Below are positions 36,536-46,711 of a stretch of DNA of 64,000 nt, in pieces. The stretch is taken from the NCBI GenBank assembly GCA_963753135.1, contig CAVWBA010000001.1:744001-808000 (forward strand), given 5' to 3'. Origin of the DNA: Roseiarcus sp963753135. Its GTDB lineage: Bacteria; Pseudomonadota; Alphaproteobacteria; Rhizobiales; Beijerinckiaceae. Position 1 is the stretch's first letter. Each line of letters begins with the position of its first letter. The notes under the pieces are model-generated. The model did no database searches, had not been told where the DNA came from, and saw nothing but the letters and a program-made list of their open reading frames with translations. The translations under genes and the position numbers were made by a program.

Positions 36536-38126
36536 ATGCTTCGTTTCGCGAACTGGAAATTGGCTTCCGTCCTGGCGCTCGTGGCGGCGGCGGCGCTGGT
36601 CATCCTGCCGAGTTTCATGGCGGCTCAGACGGTCGACGCGCTCGCCGCCCGGCTCCCAGGCTTCATTCCCCTGCGCCAGATCGTGCTCGGCCTCGATCTG
36701 CAGGGCGGCGCCTACATGCTGATGGAGGTTGACCACGCCTCGGTCGTCAAGAGCGAGGTCGAGGCGTTGCGTGACGACGTGCGGCAGAAAATGCGTGACG
36801 GCAGGATTGCGATCTCCGGCGGCATCGCTACTCAACCGCGCGGGGTGGTGGTCCGCATCGCCGACCCGGCCGAGCGCGCCAAGGCGTTCGCGCTTCTGCA
36901 GTCGCTGAGCCAGCCGATCGGTGGCCCGCTCGCGGGAGGAAACGGGCGCACCCTCGAGGTGACGCAGACCGCCGACGGCGTGGCGCTGACGCTGACTGAC
37001 GCGGCGATCACCGACAAGATGGCCCATGCGGTCGGACAATCGATCGAGGTGCTCGACCGCCGCATCAACGCGATGGGCACCAAGGAGACGGTGATCCAGC
37101 GGCAGGGCTCCGATCGGGTGCTGATCGAGGTGCCGGGCCTTCAGGACACCACGAAGCTCAAGCAAATCATCGGCCAGACGGCGAAGCTCGAATTCCGGCT
37201 CGTTGCTCAACCGGGGGAACCGCCGAATGAAGTCGAGACGCTGCCGATGCAGAAAGGCGGCGGAACGATCGAGGTGGAAAAGCGCGTCATGGTGGACGGC
37301 GCGGACCTGGTCGACGCGCAGCAGAGCTTCGACCAGCAGACCGGGGAGCCGGACGTCACGTTTCGCTTTAACCTGCGCGGCGGCCAGAAGTTCGGTCAGG
37401 TCACCTCCGAGAATGTCGGCCGTCCGTTCGCCATCGTGCTCGACAGCAAGGTCATTTCGGCGCCGGTCATCCGCTCGCCGATCACCGGGGGCACCGGGCA
37501 GATCACCGGCAATTTCACCCTCGACGAGGCTTCGAGCCTGGCGATTCTGTTGCGCGCCGGCGCGCTGCCAGCCAAGCTTACGGTGGTCGAGGAGCGCACC
37601 GTCGGACCCGGACTTGGGCAGGACTCGATCGACGCAGGAAAACATGCGGCCTATGTCGGGGCGGCGCTGGTCGTCGTCTACATGATCACGACCTACGGCA
37701 TTTTCGGCGTGTTCGCTGATCTCGCGCTCGCGGTGCATATTCTGTTTATCTTCGCTTCAATGATCCTGCTCGGCGCGACGCTCACCCTGCCTGGCATCGC
37801 GGGCATCGTCTTCACCATCGGCATGGCGGTCGATTTCGAACGTCCTTATCTACGAGCGCATCCGCGAGGAGGCGCACCTCGGCCGCTCCGTCATTTCCGC
37901 GCTCGACGCCGGCTTCCGCCGGGCCTTCGCGACCATCATCGATTCCAACGTCACGATGTTCGTCGCGGCGCTCATCCTCTATCTGTTCGGCTCGGGCGCG
38001 GTGCGCGGCTTCGCCGTCTCGCTGGGCTTAGGCATTCTGACCTCGGTCATCACCGCGGTCACCATGACGCGCATGATGATCGCGCTCTGGTATCACCGCG
38101 CGCGGCCGAAGAGCCTGCCGATATGA
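36536..38126 (+). CDS. secD: Protein translocase subunit SecD (frame broken near 37835)
   Basis: A roughly 529-residue RND-like subunit that uses the proton gradient to pull proteins through SecYEG. TM1 at residues 8-28, then VLGLDLQGGAYMLMEVD, the large periplasmic P1 domain, FTLDEASSLAILLRAGALPA, and the C-terminal TM block. After TIGMAVD a third T in GATTTCG shifts the frame. Without it the text is AVDSNVLIYERIREE and ATIIDSNVTMFVAALILYLFG, the SecD family core, ending in PKSLPI with the TGA at 38124-38126. The unshifted frame would produce arginine-rich nonsense to 38161, overlapping secF. Essential gene, so the break is very likely an assembly error. Confidence 0.93.
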
Positions 38127-38157
38127 GCGCGCCCATGCGTAATTTGGATTCTGCGGC

Positions 38158-39126
38158 ATGAAACTGCTTCGCCTGGCGCCGGAGAACACCAAATTCGGCT
38201 TCATGCGGTTCCGCCGCGTGAGCTATCCGTTGTCGGCCTTTCTGTCGATTGTCTCGGTCCTCATGTTCCTGTTCGTGGGCATGAATTTCGGCATCGATTT
38301 CGCCGGCGGCACCCAGGTCGACATGCGCGCCAAGAGCGGCGAGGCCAATGTCGCCGACATTCGCGCCAAGGCCGAGAGCCTTGGCGTGGGACCGGTCGAG
38401 GTCCAGCGGATCGGAGGCGAATCGGATGTCATCCTCAAGCTGAATGTGCAGCCGGGAGGCGATCAGGGAGAGCAGGCCGCTATCGCCAAGCTCAGGGGCG
38501 CCTTTTCGGCGGACTACGACTTTCGCAGCGTCGAATCGGTGGGCCCGACCGTTTCGAACGAACTCGTGCAGAGCGGCACGCTTGGCGTGGTCGTCGCGAT
38601 CATCGCGGTCCTGACCTATCTGTGGTTCCGCTTCGAATGGCAATTCGCGGTCGGCGCGATCATCGGGACGATGCACGATCTTTTGCTGACCGTCGGCTTC
38701 TTCTGCGTCACCCAGCTCGAGTTCAACCAGACCTCGATCGCCGCGATCCTCACCATCGTCGGCTACTCGCTCAACGAGACGGTGGTGGTGCTCGACCGCA
38801 TCCGCGAGGTGATGCGCAAATACAAGCGGCTGTCGACCGCCGAAATCATCGACATGTCGATCAACGCCGTGCTGCCGCGCACCATCATGACGGCGACGAC
38901 CGTCTTTCTCGCCCTTCTGGCGCTGTTCTTCCTAGGCGGCCACGTCATCCGCTCGTTCTCGGCGGCCATGATCTGGGGCATTTTCGTCGCCACCTATTCG
39001 TCGATCTTCATTTGCTCGCCAATGCTCATCTACATGGGCGTGCGCGCCGACACCTTCGACAAGATGCGGGAAAAGGAAGCCGCCGGCGCTGACGTGAAGG
39101 ACGTGAAGGCGAAGGAGAAGGCGTGA
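38158..39126 (+). CDS. secF: Protein translocase subunit SecF
   Basis: A 322-residue partner of SecD with six TM helices. Motifs are GMNFGIDFAGGTQVDMR after TM1, ESVGPTVSNELVQSG before TM2, FNQTSIAAILTIVGYSLNETVVVLDRIRE in TM4-5 and SINAVLPRTIMTATTVFLALL. The tail is Lys-rich (DVKDVKAKEKA). It starts 31 bases after the corrected secD stop and overlaps the next gene by four bases. Confidence 0.96.
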   Translation: MKLLRLAPENTKFGFMRFRRVSYPLSAFLSIVSVLMFLFVGMNFGIDFAGGTQVDMRAKSGEANVADIRAKAESLGVGPVEVQRIGGESDVILKLNVQPGGDQGEQAAIAKLRGAFSADYDFRSVESVGPTVSNELVQSGTLGVVVAIIAVLTYLWFRFEWQFAVGAIIGTMHDLLLTVGFFCVTQLEFNQTSIAAILTIVGYSLNETVVVLDRIREVMRKYKRLSTAEIIDMSINAVLPRTIMTATTVFLALLALFFLGGHVIRSFSAAMIWGIFVATYSSIFICSPMLIYMGVRADTFDKMREKEAAGADVKDVKAKEKA

Positions 39127-39522
39127 GCGAGGCTGAGCCGCGGCTCGCGTTTGCGCCCGGCAGCCATTCGATCACGGCTCATGGGCAGGGCGCATTCGCC
39201 TTCGCCGGCATGCGCCACGTAGGCTCGATCCTGGCGACGCCGAAAGGCGTGCGGCCGATCGACGCGACGAATGTCGACGATCTTGCCTCAGTCGCCCTCC
39301 CTCCGCTCATGGCCGAATGCGCGGAGAGCCCTGGCTCGATCGAGTTTCTCATCGTCGGGACGGGCGCGCGCATGGCGCCGGTCCCGAAAGGTTCTGCGGG
39401 CCGCCCTCGGTCAGGCCGGGCTGCGCTTCGAAGCGATGGCGACCGGCGCGGCGCTTCGGGTTTACAATGTCATGCAGTCGGAAGGCCGCCGTGTCGCGGC
39501 GGCGCTGATCGCAGCGCCGTGA
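39123..39522 (+). CDS. Mth938-like domain protein (DUF498, frame broken near 39388)
   Basis: About 132 residues. Features of the Mth938/NDUFAF3-like fold are FAFAGMRHVGSILATPKGV, then IEFLIVGTGARMAPVPK, and after the break VLRAALGQAGLRFEAMATGAALRVYNVMQSEGRRVAAALI. One surplus A in the AAA at 39387-39389 accounts for the break. In mitochondria the homologue is a complex I assembly factor; the bacterial role is less clear. The position after secDF and before a squalene/phytoene synthase-like gene is conserved in related bacteria. ATGA overlap with secF and GTGA overlap with the next gene. Confidence 0.8.
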
Positions 39523-40389
39523 CCACGCGCCCGCCGCCGGGCGCCGACCCGCTTGCGGAAGCTCACGCACATTGCGCAACGCTCGCCCGCGCTCACGCCC
39601 GCGATCAGTGGCTCGGCGCGCTCTATGCGAGCGCAAACGCGCGCGGGGCTCTCTTCGCTTTGGCGAGCTTCGATTACGAAATCCGCCACGCGCTTGTCCG
39701 CGCCCGCAATCCGACTCTGGCGGCGATCCGGCTTGCCTGGTGGCGCGAAGCCATCTCCGGCGAACGACGCGCCGAGGCGGCGGGCAATCCGGTCACGCTC
39801 GCGCTTCTCGCGGCGATCGAGGACTATGCGCTGCCCCAAGCCTGGCTCGAGGCGATGCTGGACGCGCGCTTGCACGAGATCGCGCCGGACGACGATTTCA
39901 ACCTCACGGCTTTTCGCGCTTTCGCCGACGAGAGCGAGGGCGCGCGCCTCAAGCTCGCGGCGCGGATTCGCGGGCGGCGCGGATCTGGACTCCGCGGCCG
40001 CTCATGCGCCCGCCGGCATGGCGCTGGCGTTGACGCGCATGCTCAAGGAGCTGCCGTTCAAGGCCGGATCGGCGCCGACGCTGATCCCCGCCGACGTCGC
40101 TGACCGTCATGGCGCAAGCGCGGCCGATTTCGACGCGCGGCGCGCAACGCCCTGCGTGGTTGCGGCCTGCGCTGAACTCAGCGCGTTAGCGCGCCACGAG
40201 CTCGCCGAAGCCGAGCGCCGGCTGAAAAGTTCTGCTCCCGAGATCCTGCCGGCCTTCATTCCGCTCGGCCCCTTGCGGCTCGACCTCGACCGGCTTGAGC
40301 GCAACGCCGCGCATCCGTTCGAACCGGCGAGCGAAGCGTCGCCGCTGCGCCGGCAATGGGCGATCTGGCGCTGGGCACGAGGGCGGTGA
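39519..40389 (+). CDS. Squalene/phytoene synthase family protein (frame broken near 39973)
   Basis: About 289 residues of the trans-isoprenyl diphosphate synthase fold. Motifs are LGALYASANARGALFALASFDYEI, NPTLAAIRLAWWREAI with the RLxWW signature, and YALPQAWLEAMLDARLHEI. After removing one G of the GGG at 39972-39974 it continues GGADLDSAAAHAPAGMALAL. The aspartate-rich catalytic motifs are weak, as in the NDUFAF6-like branch, so it may be an assembly factor rather than a terpene synthase. It is coupled to the Mth938-like gene, whose homologue also serves complex I assembly. GTG start at 39519. Confidence 0.78.
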
Positions 40390-40392
40390 GGG

Positions 40393-41868
40393 CTAAAGAT
40401 ATTGTGCTCCGGCTTCGGCGGCGAAGCGGCTCGGGTCGCCCTCCCAAACGATCCGGCCATGTTCCAGCACGTAGACGCGGTCCGCGTGAGGAAGAGCGAA
40501 GGTGACGTTCTGCTCGCCGAGCAGCACGGTGATCTCGGTCGTCTGCCTCAGCCGCTCGAGCGCCTTTGAAATCTGCTCCATGATGACTGGCGCCAAGCCC
40601 AGTGTCGGCTCATCGAGGACCAAAAGATCGGGCTTCATCATCAGCGCCCGCGCGATGGTCAGCATTTGCTGCTCGCCGCCCGACAGCGTCACGGCCGTTT
40701 GCCTCTGCCGCTCTTTCAGGATCGGAAACAGGTTGAACAGCCAGTCCCGGCGGTCCGCGCGCTCCTTCTCTCCGAGGCGATGCCCGCCCATCTCCAAATT
40801 CTCGCTGACCGTCATCAAGCCGAACAATTCGCGGCCCTCCGGCGACTGCACGATCCCCTCGCGCGCGATCGTCGCCGCGGTTTGGACGCCGAGCGACCGG
40901 CCCTGCCGGCGAATGGCGCCCGTGTAGGGAATGAGGCCCGAAATCGCGTTGAACAATGTCGTCTTGCCGGCGCCGTTCAGTCCGACGATCGCGACGAACT
41001 CCCCTTCATGCACGTGAAGCGAGACGTTCTCCAGCGCCTGCGCCTTGCCATAGACGACGTTCAGGCTCTCGATCTCGAGGAACGGCGTTTGCGCGTCGAC
41101 GAACGAGGCTTCCGGACGCGCCGCTGTCGTAAGCGCGCCGCCGAGATAGACCCTGCGCACGGTCTCGTTCGCCATCACTTCTTGAACCGTTCCCTCGGCG
41201 ATCTTCTCACCCACATTCATGGCGTAGACGCGGTCGACCAGCGCGGACATGCTCTTCACGTTGTGGTCGACGATGAGGACCGCCCGGCCATCGTCGCGCA
41301 TCTCCGTGATGAGGTTCGCGAAGGACGCCGTCTCCCGCGCGGTCAGGCCTGCAAAGGGCTCATCGATCAGCACCACCTGGGGATCGCGGGCGATCGCCTT
41401 GGCGATCTCGATTTTGCGCAAGTCGGCGAAGGGCAGCGTCGCGGGGCGACGGTCGAGGACCTTGGCCAGACCGACGCGCTCGGCGATGGCCCGCGCTCGC
41501 GCCTCGACGGCGGCGCGAGGAAGCAGATCCAGCAATTGATCGGGCAAGAGTCCAAGAAGGATGTTCTCGAGCACCGTCTGCCGATGCAGCGGGCGCGAAT
41601 GCTGGAACACCATGCCGACCCCGAGCCGCGCGATCCGGTGCGGCGGCCAGCCGGAGACTTCCCTGCCGCCGACCCGCACCGACCCGGCGTCGGGCCGCTC
41701 GACGCCGAGGATCGATTTCATCACCGTCGATTTGCCCGATCCATTCGGCCCGATGAGCCCGAGGATCTCTCCGGCGTGAACCGAGAAGCTGACGTCCCTG
41801 ACCGCAGTCAGGCCGCCGAACCGTTTCTCAAGGCCGTTCACCTCCAGCCTTGGCGCACAGGCGTTCAT
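40393..41868 (-). CDS. Fused LivG-LivF-type ABC transporter ATPase
   Basis: A 491-residue protein with two complete ABC ATPase domains. Domain 1 (LivG-like, residues 5-245): Walker A LIGPNGSGKSTVMKS, Walker B QVVLIDEPFAGL, H-loop LIVDHNVKSM; its signature is LPFADLRKIEIAKAIA, lacking the usual LSxGQ. Domain 2 (LivF-like, from about 262): Walker A IVGLNGAGKTTLFNA, signature TLSGGEQQMLTIARALM, Walker B LLVLDEPTLGL. The fusion replaces two separate genes. It is last in an operon after livM-like (ATGA overlap). It powers the import of an unidentified amino acid or amide. Confidence 0.9.
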   Translation of the reverse strand: MNACAPRLEVNGLEKRFGGLTAVRDVSFSVHAGEILGLIGPNGSGKSTVMKSILGVERPDAGSVRVGGREVSGWPPHRIARLGVGMVFQHSRPLHRQTVLENILLGLLPDQLLDLLPRAAVEARARAIAERVGLAKVLDRRPATLPFADLRKIEIAKAIARDPQVVLIDEPFAGLTARETASFANLITEMRDDGRAVLIVDHNVKSMSALVDRVYAMNVGEKIAEGTVQEVMANETVRRVYLGGALTTAARPEASFVDAQTPFLEIESLNVVYGKAQALENVSLHVHEGEFVAIVGLNGAGKTTLFNAISGLIPYTGAIRRQGRSLGVQTAATIAREGIVQSPEGRELFGLMTVSENLEMGGHRLGEKERADRRDWLFNLFPILKERQRQTAVTLSGGEQQMLTIARALMMKPDLLVLDEPTLGLAPVIMEQISKALERLRQTTEITVLLGEQNVTFALPHADRVYVLEHGRIVWEGDPSRFAAEAGAQYL

Positions 41869-42791
41869 GTAGCCTCCCGCGCGCCCTTGACCATGCCGAT
41901 GAGCCCGGCCGGGAAGAAAAGAACGACGATAAGGGCGACCGCCGAGACGATGAAGGTCGAGAGATCGCCGAGCGGCCTTAACGTCTCGCCAAGCGCCACC
42001 AGAAACACCGCACCCATGACCGCGCCGAGGATGGTGCGGCGTCCGCCGAGCACGGCGCCGATGATCACCTGCACGCCCACCGTGACGTCGATGAACGTCC
42101 CGACCGAGGCCGTGCCGAGATAGAACGCCATCAGCGCGCCTGCGAGCCCGGAGAAAAACGCGCTGACCAAAAAGGCTGCGAGCTTGTGCTTGGTGACGTT
42201 GAACCCGAGCGCACCCGCCTGCACAGGATCCTGCCCGCTCGCCTGGAGGATCAAGCCGACCGGCGAACGCGTGAGCCCATAAAGGATCGCGCCGCTCACC
42301 GCCATAAAGCCGAGCGCGATCCAGTAATTAACTTTGTCATCGATCGAAATGACGTCAGGGATCGTAAGGCCGATTTCCCCGCCGGTCAGGCCCGCAGCGA
42401 CGACCACGAAATTCTGCAGCATCAGCACGGCGACAAGGGTGGTGAGTCCAAAATAGGGGCCGCGCACTCTGAGCGCTGGCAAAGCCAGCACCAGTCCGCC
42501 GATCATCGCCGCCAGCACGCCCGCAGCGATTGAGAGCGCGATTGGCGGCTGATAGAGGTTGTCGAGAATGCCGGCGGTATAGGCGCCAAGCCCGATCAGG
42601 AACGAGGGGCCGAAGTTCACTTCGTTGGCGAAGCCGAACAACAAATCCCACGCCATCGAGAACACGCCGAAATAATAGGCGATAGTGAGCAGCCCCAGCA
42701 CATAACCCGAGACATAGAGCGGCAGGGTCGCGGCGATGAGGATGACGATCAGGCTGATCAGGACCGGCGGGGAGAACGCTCGACGCAACAT
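41865..42791 (-). CDS. LivM-type ABC transporter permease
   Basis: A 308-residue permease with about nine hydrophobic segments: FGVFSMAWDLLFGFANEVNFGPSFLIGLGAY, LRVRGPYFGLTTLVAVLMLQNF and FFSGLAGALMAFYLGTASVGTFIDVTVG are characteristic. The ATG at 42791 is used; a GTG just before it abuts the stop of livH. It overlaps the fused ATPase gene by four bases. Partner of the LivH-type permease next to it. Confidence 0.88.
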   Translation of the reverse strand: MLRRAFSPPVLISLIVILIAATLPLYVSGYVLGLLTIAYYFGVFSMAWDLLFGFANEVNFGPSFLIGLGAYTAGILDNLYQPPIALSIAAGVLAAMIGGLVLALPALRVRGPYFGLTTLVAVLMLQNFVVVAAGLTGGEIGLTIPDVISIDDKVNYWIALGFMAVSGAILYGLTRSPVGLILQASGQDPVQAGALGFNVTKHKLAAFLVSAFFSGLAGALMAFYLGTASVGTFIDVTVGVQVIIGAVLGGRRTILGAVMGAVFLVALGETLRPLGDLSTFIVSAVALIVVLFFPAGLIGMVKGAREAT

Positions 42792-42794
42792 CAC

Positions 42795-43670
42795 CTAGCG
42801 CCTGCCCAGCAGCCCGCGCGGCCGCACATACATCACCGCAACCAGAAGCAGGAGCGCAGGGATCGCGCGATAGGCCGGCGAAATGAGATAGGCGGTCAGC
42901 GTCTCGAGATAGCCGACGACATAAGCTGCGATCAGCGAGCCCGAGACGCTGCCAAGTCCGCCGAGCACGACAATCGAAAAGGCGCTCGCGGTCAAGGGTC
43001 CGGCGCTATATGAGGAGACGCCGAGGAACATGCCGAGCAGCACGCCGGCGACGCCGGCGAGCGCGCCATAGATCGCCCACACCCCGACATAGACGGTCTT
43101 GAGCTCAATCCCGAGCAGAGTGACGCCGCGCGGATTCATCGACGCGGCGAGCACCGCCTTGCCGGCCCGCGTGCGGTTGACGAAGAGCCATAGCGCTCCG
43201 ATCGTCACCCAGCAGACGATGGCGGTGAAAATCTCGTTGGCGGGCGTGCGTACGCCCAACATCGTCACCACGCCGTCGACGATCGGCAGCACCGTCTTGG
43301 CGTTGTTTGTGTAGAGATAGGCGATCGCCTCCTGGATCATGATGCCCCAGAGCAGCGTGGCGGTAAGGATGAAAATTTCCTTCTCCTCTTCGCGGACGGC
43401 GCGCGACAATTGCAGCCGCCGGACGATGAGATAGTAGGTGGCGAGCGCCAGCAGGAGCGCGACGACGACGCCGAACACGGCGCCGAGATAAGCGCCCGCC
43501 CCGAAATTTCCCGAGGCGGCCCACGCGGCGACCGCGGCCGCGACCATGATCGCGCCGTGCGAGAGGTTGAGCACCCCGGTGACGCCGAAGATCAGGGTGA
43601 AGCCGGTCGCGCCCAAGGCGTAGAGCGAGGAAATCGCGAAGCCGTCGATCAGGATCTGCCAGAACTGCAT
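42795..43670 (-). CDS. LivH-type ABC transporter permease
   Basis: A 291-residue permease. SLYALGATGFTLIFGVTGVLNLSHGAIM (TM1-2) and FSIVVLGGLGSVSGSLIAAYVVGYLE near the end mark the LivH family. A cytosolic loop rich in Glu/Arg (LSRAVREEEKEIF) lies between TM3 and TM4. ATG 43670. Second Liv-type system of the window; only distantly similar to the LivH at 31071-32018. Confidence 0.88.
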   Translation of the reverse strand: MQFWQILIDGFAISSLYALGATGFTLIFGVTGVLNLSHGAIMVAAAVAAWAASGNFGAGAYLGAVFGVVVALLLALATYYLIVRRLQLSRAVREEEKEIFILTATLLWGIMIQEAIAYLYTNNAKTVLPIVDGVVTMLGVRTPANEIFTAIVCWVTIGALWLFVNRTRAGKAVLAASMNPRGVTLLGIELKTVYVGVWAIYGALAGVAGVLLGMFLGVSSYSAGPLTASAFSIVVLGGLGSVSGSLIAAYVVGYLETLTAYLISPAYRAIPALLLLVAVMYVRPRGLLGRR

Positions 43671-43726
43671 CGAACGGTCCCGCCGCTTCCCGCGCTAATG
43701 GGTGTCGGAGGCAGGTTCGCTCGGCG

Positions 43727-44983
43727 TCATTTGCCCGCGATCTTGATGAAGGAGGGGAACTCGAGCTTGCCGTTGGCGAGTTCCGCCGGCCACATGTTGA
43801 CTTGCTTGCCGTCCTGCCATTGCAGCGCGAGGCCGGTGATGAAGCCCTTGCCGGTCCTCAGCGCATGCACGTGGGGGTCTCCCTTTGGCAGGAACTGAAT
43901 GCGGCCGATTGTGCTGACGTAATCGGTCTTCTCCATCGCGTCGACCAGCTTGTCGCTGTCAAGGCTCCCCGCGCGGTTGATGGCGTCGGCGATCATATAG
44001 ACGTCGTCATAAGCGGTGTAGCCGGCGTAGGACGGCGTATTGCCGTATTTCTTCACGAAGGCGTCGACGAACGGTAGCGTCTTGGGGGTGACCGCGACGC
44101 CTGGACCTGAAGCGGCCAAATAGATCACGCCTTCGGCAGCGCCATTGGTGTCCTTCCAGAAGGTCGAGTTGGTCGCCTGGTTCGCGGTGCCGAACATCGG
44201 GATCGGGACCTGCTGGCTCTTCCATTGCACGGTCGGCTGCACGCCGACGTGCGAGATGCCGGTGATGATCACGTCCGGCTTCTGGCCTTCAATCTTGTTG
44301 AAGATCGGCGTGAAGTCACTTGTATCTGGCGAGAAGCGGATGTTGTCGAGGACCTTGAGCCCGATCTGCGGCAGGCAGGCGAGGAGCCTTGCGTCGTAAG
44401 GCGTCGTCCAGGCGGCGTCCTCGATCATGATCACCGCAGTCTTCATTTTGAGGCCATCGACCAGCATGTCCTTGGCGGAATCGCAGACAAACGACGCAAG
44501 CGAGCTCGAGGTCAGATAGGCGTGGAAGGTGTATTTGTTGTGCTCGTAGTCCTTGGCGATGTTCTCGGTGATGAGGTCAGAACCCGCGCCCGGCGTGATG
44601 AGCAGCGTTTTGAGACGTCCTGACCACGGCTCGAGGGCGAGCACCGCCTCGCTGAGATAACTGGCCACCACCGCATTGACGTGATCGTCGTTGACGGCGC
44701 GCTGGAACGCGCGAACGGACTCAGCCGCGGACGAATGATTGTCATAGGTGACGAGTTCGATCTTACGCCCGTCGACGCCGCCCTTGGCGTTGATCTCGTC
44801 GGCGGCGATCTGCGCGGCCTGTGGGATCGACGAGCCCACGACCGCCTGGGCCTCCGCGATCACGCCGATCTTGATCGGCGCCTTGTCGTCGGCTCGAGCG
44901 GGTTGTGCGAGGGCGAACGCGAGAGCGGCCGCGACCGCGACCGCGCAGAGCAGAACGCTTGAGGGTCTTTCGTATGGCGTCAA
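43727..44983 (-). CDS. ABC transporter periplasmic substrate-binding protein, copy 1
   Basis: A 418-residue type I binding protein with signal peptide (SVLLCAVAVAAALAFALAQPARA). The TTG start at 44983 has GGGAGG five bases upstream; a longer frame back to 45214 is rejected. The mature part (APIKIGVIAEAQAVVGSSIP, GRKIELVTYDNHSSAAESVR, WKSQQVPIPMFG, ELANGKLEFPSFIKIAGK) is nearly the same as copy 2 upstream, differing mainly in the signal peptide and scattered residues. It directly precedes the permease genes. Ligand unknown; the Liv-type family binds amino acids, amides or urea. Confidence 0.9.
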   Translation of the reverse strand: MTPYERPSSVLLCAVAVAAALAFALAQPARADDKAPIKIGVIAEAQAVVGSSIPQAAQIAADEINAKGGVDGRKIELVTYDNHSSAAESVRAFQRAVNDDHVNAVVASYLSEAVLALEPWSGRLKTLLITPGAGSDLITENIAKDYEHNKYTFHAYLTSSSLASFVCDSAKDMLVDGLKMKTAVIMIEDAAWTTPYDARLLACLPQIGLKVLDNIRFSPDTSDFTPIFNKIEGQKPDVIITGISHVGVQPTVQWKSQQVPIPMFGTANQATNSTFWKDTNGAAEGVIYLAASGPGVAVTPKTLPFVDAFVKKYGNTPSYAGYTAYDDVYMIADAINRAGSLDSDKLVDAMEKTDYVSTIGRIQFLPKGDPHVHALRTGKGFITGLALQWQDGKQVNMWPAELANGKLEFPSFIKIAGK

Positions 44984-45210
44984 TCGAGCCTCCCGAACGC
45001 GTTTGTTCTCGCCACGCTCAACCGAGCGGCCTCGCGACGCGAAGCTGTGCTGTGTCTGACGTCCTTGTGCAAGCTCATTCCGCGGCTCATGCCAAGAAAG
45101 GGACCGAACGAAGGGCCCATGGCGCCAACGAGGTGAAGTTGTCGACCGGGGATTGGCAGGACGGCTTTGATAAGCCCCGCCGCCTGAAGCGGCGGCAGGT
45201 TCGCTTGTCG

Positions 45211-46479
45211 TCACTTGCCCGCGATCTTGATGAAGGACGGGAACTCGAGCTTACCGTTGGCGAGCTCCGCGGGCCACATGTTGACCTGCTTGCCGTCCTG
45301 CCATTGCAGCATGAGGCCGGTAATGAACCCTTTGCCGGTTTTCAGCCCATGCACGTGGGGATCGCCCTTCGGCAGGAACTCGACGCGGCCGATCGTGCCC
45401 ACGTAATCGGTCTTCTCCATCGCGTCGACGAGCTTGTCGCTGTCGACGCTTCCCGCGCGCTTGACGGCGTCAGCGATGATGTAGACATCGTCGTAAGCCG
45501 TGTAGCCGCAATAGGAAGGCGTATTGCCATACTTCTTGGTGAATGCGTCGACGAACGGCAGCGTCTTGGGCGTGACCGCAACCCCCGGACCCGAAACGCC
45601 CTGGTAGATCACCCCCTCGGTCGCGCCGTTGGTGTCCTTCCAGAAGGTCGAGTTCGTCGCCTGCGAGGAGATGCCGAACATTGGGATCGGCACCTGCTGG
45701 CTCTTCCATTGCACGGTCGGCTGGGTGCCGACATGCGAGATGCCGGTGATGATGACGTCCGGCTTCAGGCCCTCGATCCTGTTGAAGATCGGGGTGAAAT
45801 CGGTGGTGTCGGGCGAGAAGCGGATGTGGTCGAGCACTTTCAGCCCGATCTTCGGCAGGCAGGCCTCGTAGCCAGCGTCGAGCGGGGTCGTCCAGGCTGC
45901 GTCCTCGCTCATAATCACAGCCGTCTTCATCTTGAGGCCGTCGACCAGCATGTCCTTGGCGGCATCGCACACGAGCCCCGCGAGCGCGCTCGAGGTCAGG
46001 TAGCCGTGAAATGTGTATTTGTTTTGCGCGTAGTCCTTGGCGATGTTCTGGGTGATGACGTCTGACGCCGCCCCGGGCGTGATCATGACCGTCTTGAGCC
46101 GACCTGACCACGGCTCGAGCGCGAGCACCACCTCGCTGATATAGCTCGCGATCACCGCGTTGACGTGGTCCTCGTTGACGGCGCGCTGGAACGCCCGCAC
46201 GGAGTCGGCCGAGGAGGAATGATTGTCGTAGGAGACGATCTCGATCTTCCGCCCGTCGACGCCACCCTTGGCGTTGATCTCGTCGGCCGCGATCTGAGCC
46301 GCCTGAGGAATCGAGGAGCCCGCGACGGCTTGCGCTTCCGCGATCACGCCGATCTTGATCGGCGCCTGATCGGCGGCCCAAGCCGATTGGGCGACGGCAA
46401 GCGCAATAGCGGCCGAAGCCGCCCCGAGAGCGATACGGCGGAAGGCCGATCGCGACGCAACGGTTTGCGATTGGGCCAT
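45211..46479 (-). CDS. ABC transporter periplasmic substrate-binding protein, copy 2
   Basis: A 422-residue paralogue of the gene downstream, first in the operon. Start ATG 46479 with GGGAGG five bases upstream; signal peptide with a twin-Arg-like run (SRSAFRRIALGAASAAIALAV) ending in QSAWA. Substitutions relative to copy 1 include residues near the likely cleft, e.g. PLDAGYEACLPKIG against PYDARLLACLPQIG, and MFGISSQATNSTFW against MFGTANQATNSTFW. Two binding proteins feeding one channel would widen or tune the ligand range. Recent tandem duplication is the simplest origin. Confidence 0.9.
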   Translation of the reverse strand: MAQSQTVASRSAFRRIALGAASAAIALAVAQSAWAADQAPIKIGVIAEAQAVAGSSIPQAAQIAADEINAKGGVDGRKIEIVSYDNHSSSADSVRAFQRAVNEDHVNAVIASYISEVVLALEPWSGRLKTVMITPGAASDVITQNIAKDYAQNKYTFHGYLTSSALAGLVCDAAKDMLVDGLKMKTAVIMSEDAAWTTPLDAGYEACLPKIGLKVLDHIRFSPDTTDFTPIFNRIEGLKPDVIITGISHVGTQPTVQWKSQQVPIPMFGISSQATNSTFWKDTNGATEGVIYQGVSGPGVAVTPKTLPFVDAFTKKYGNTPSYCGYTAYDDVYIIADAVKRAGSVDSDKLVDAMEKTDYVGTIGRVEFLPKGDPHVHGLKTGKGFITGLMLQWQDGKQVNMWPAELANGKLEFPSFIKIAGK

Positions 46480-46711
46480 TTTGACCTCCCTGAACTTTGA
46501 TCGGTTCCGGCGAAGCTCAAGCCTAAAGCTTTGGCCTCGACGCCATCCACAGGATTCAAGGCTGCCGTGTTCCGGCTGGGTAGGCAAGCGAATTTCTCGC
46601 AAAGCCGACCGGGCGCGCGCAAATCCGCCGCTAGCGGCTACCCGTCCCCGTGTTTCCGTGACCTCGGTCAGCGCAGTCCCATCAACGCTCAGGCGCCCAA
46701 AAAAGTCGGCT

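Noticed and set aside
44905..46065. Long + strand frame across the two binding-protein genes
   Set aside because: It mirrors the duplicated reverse-strand genes and contains no recognisable domain.
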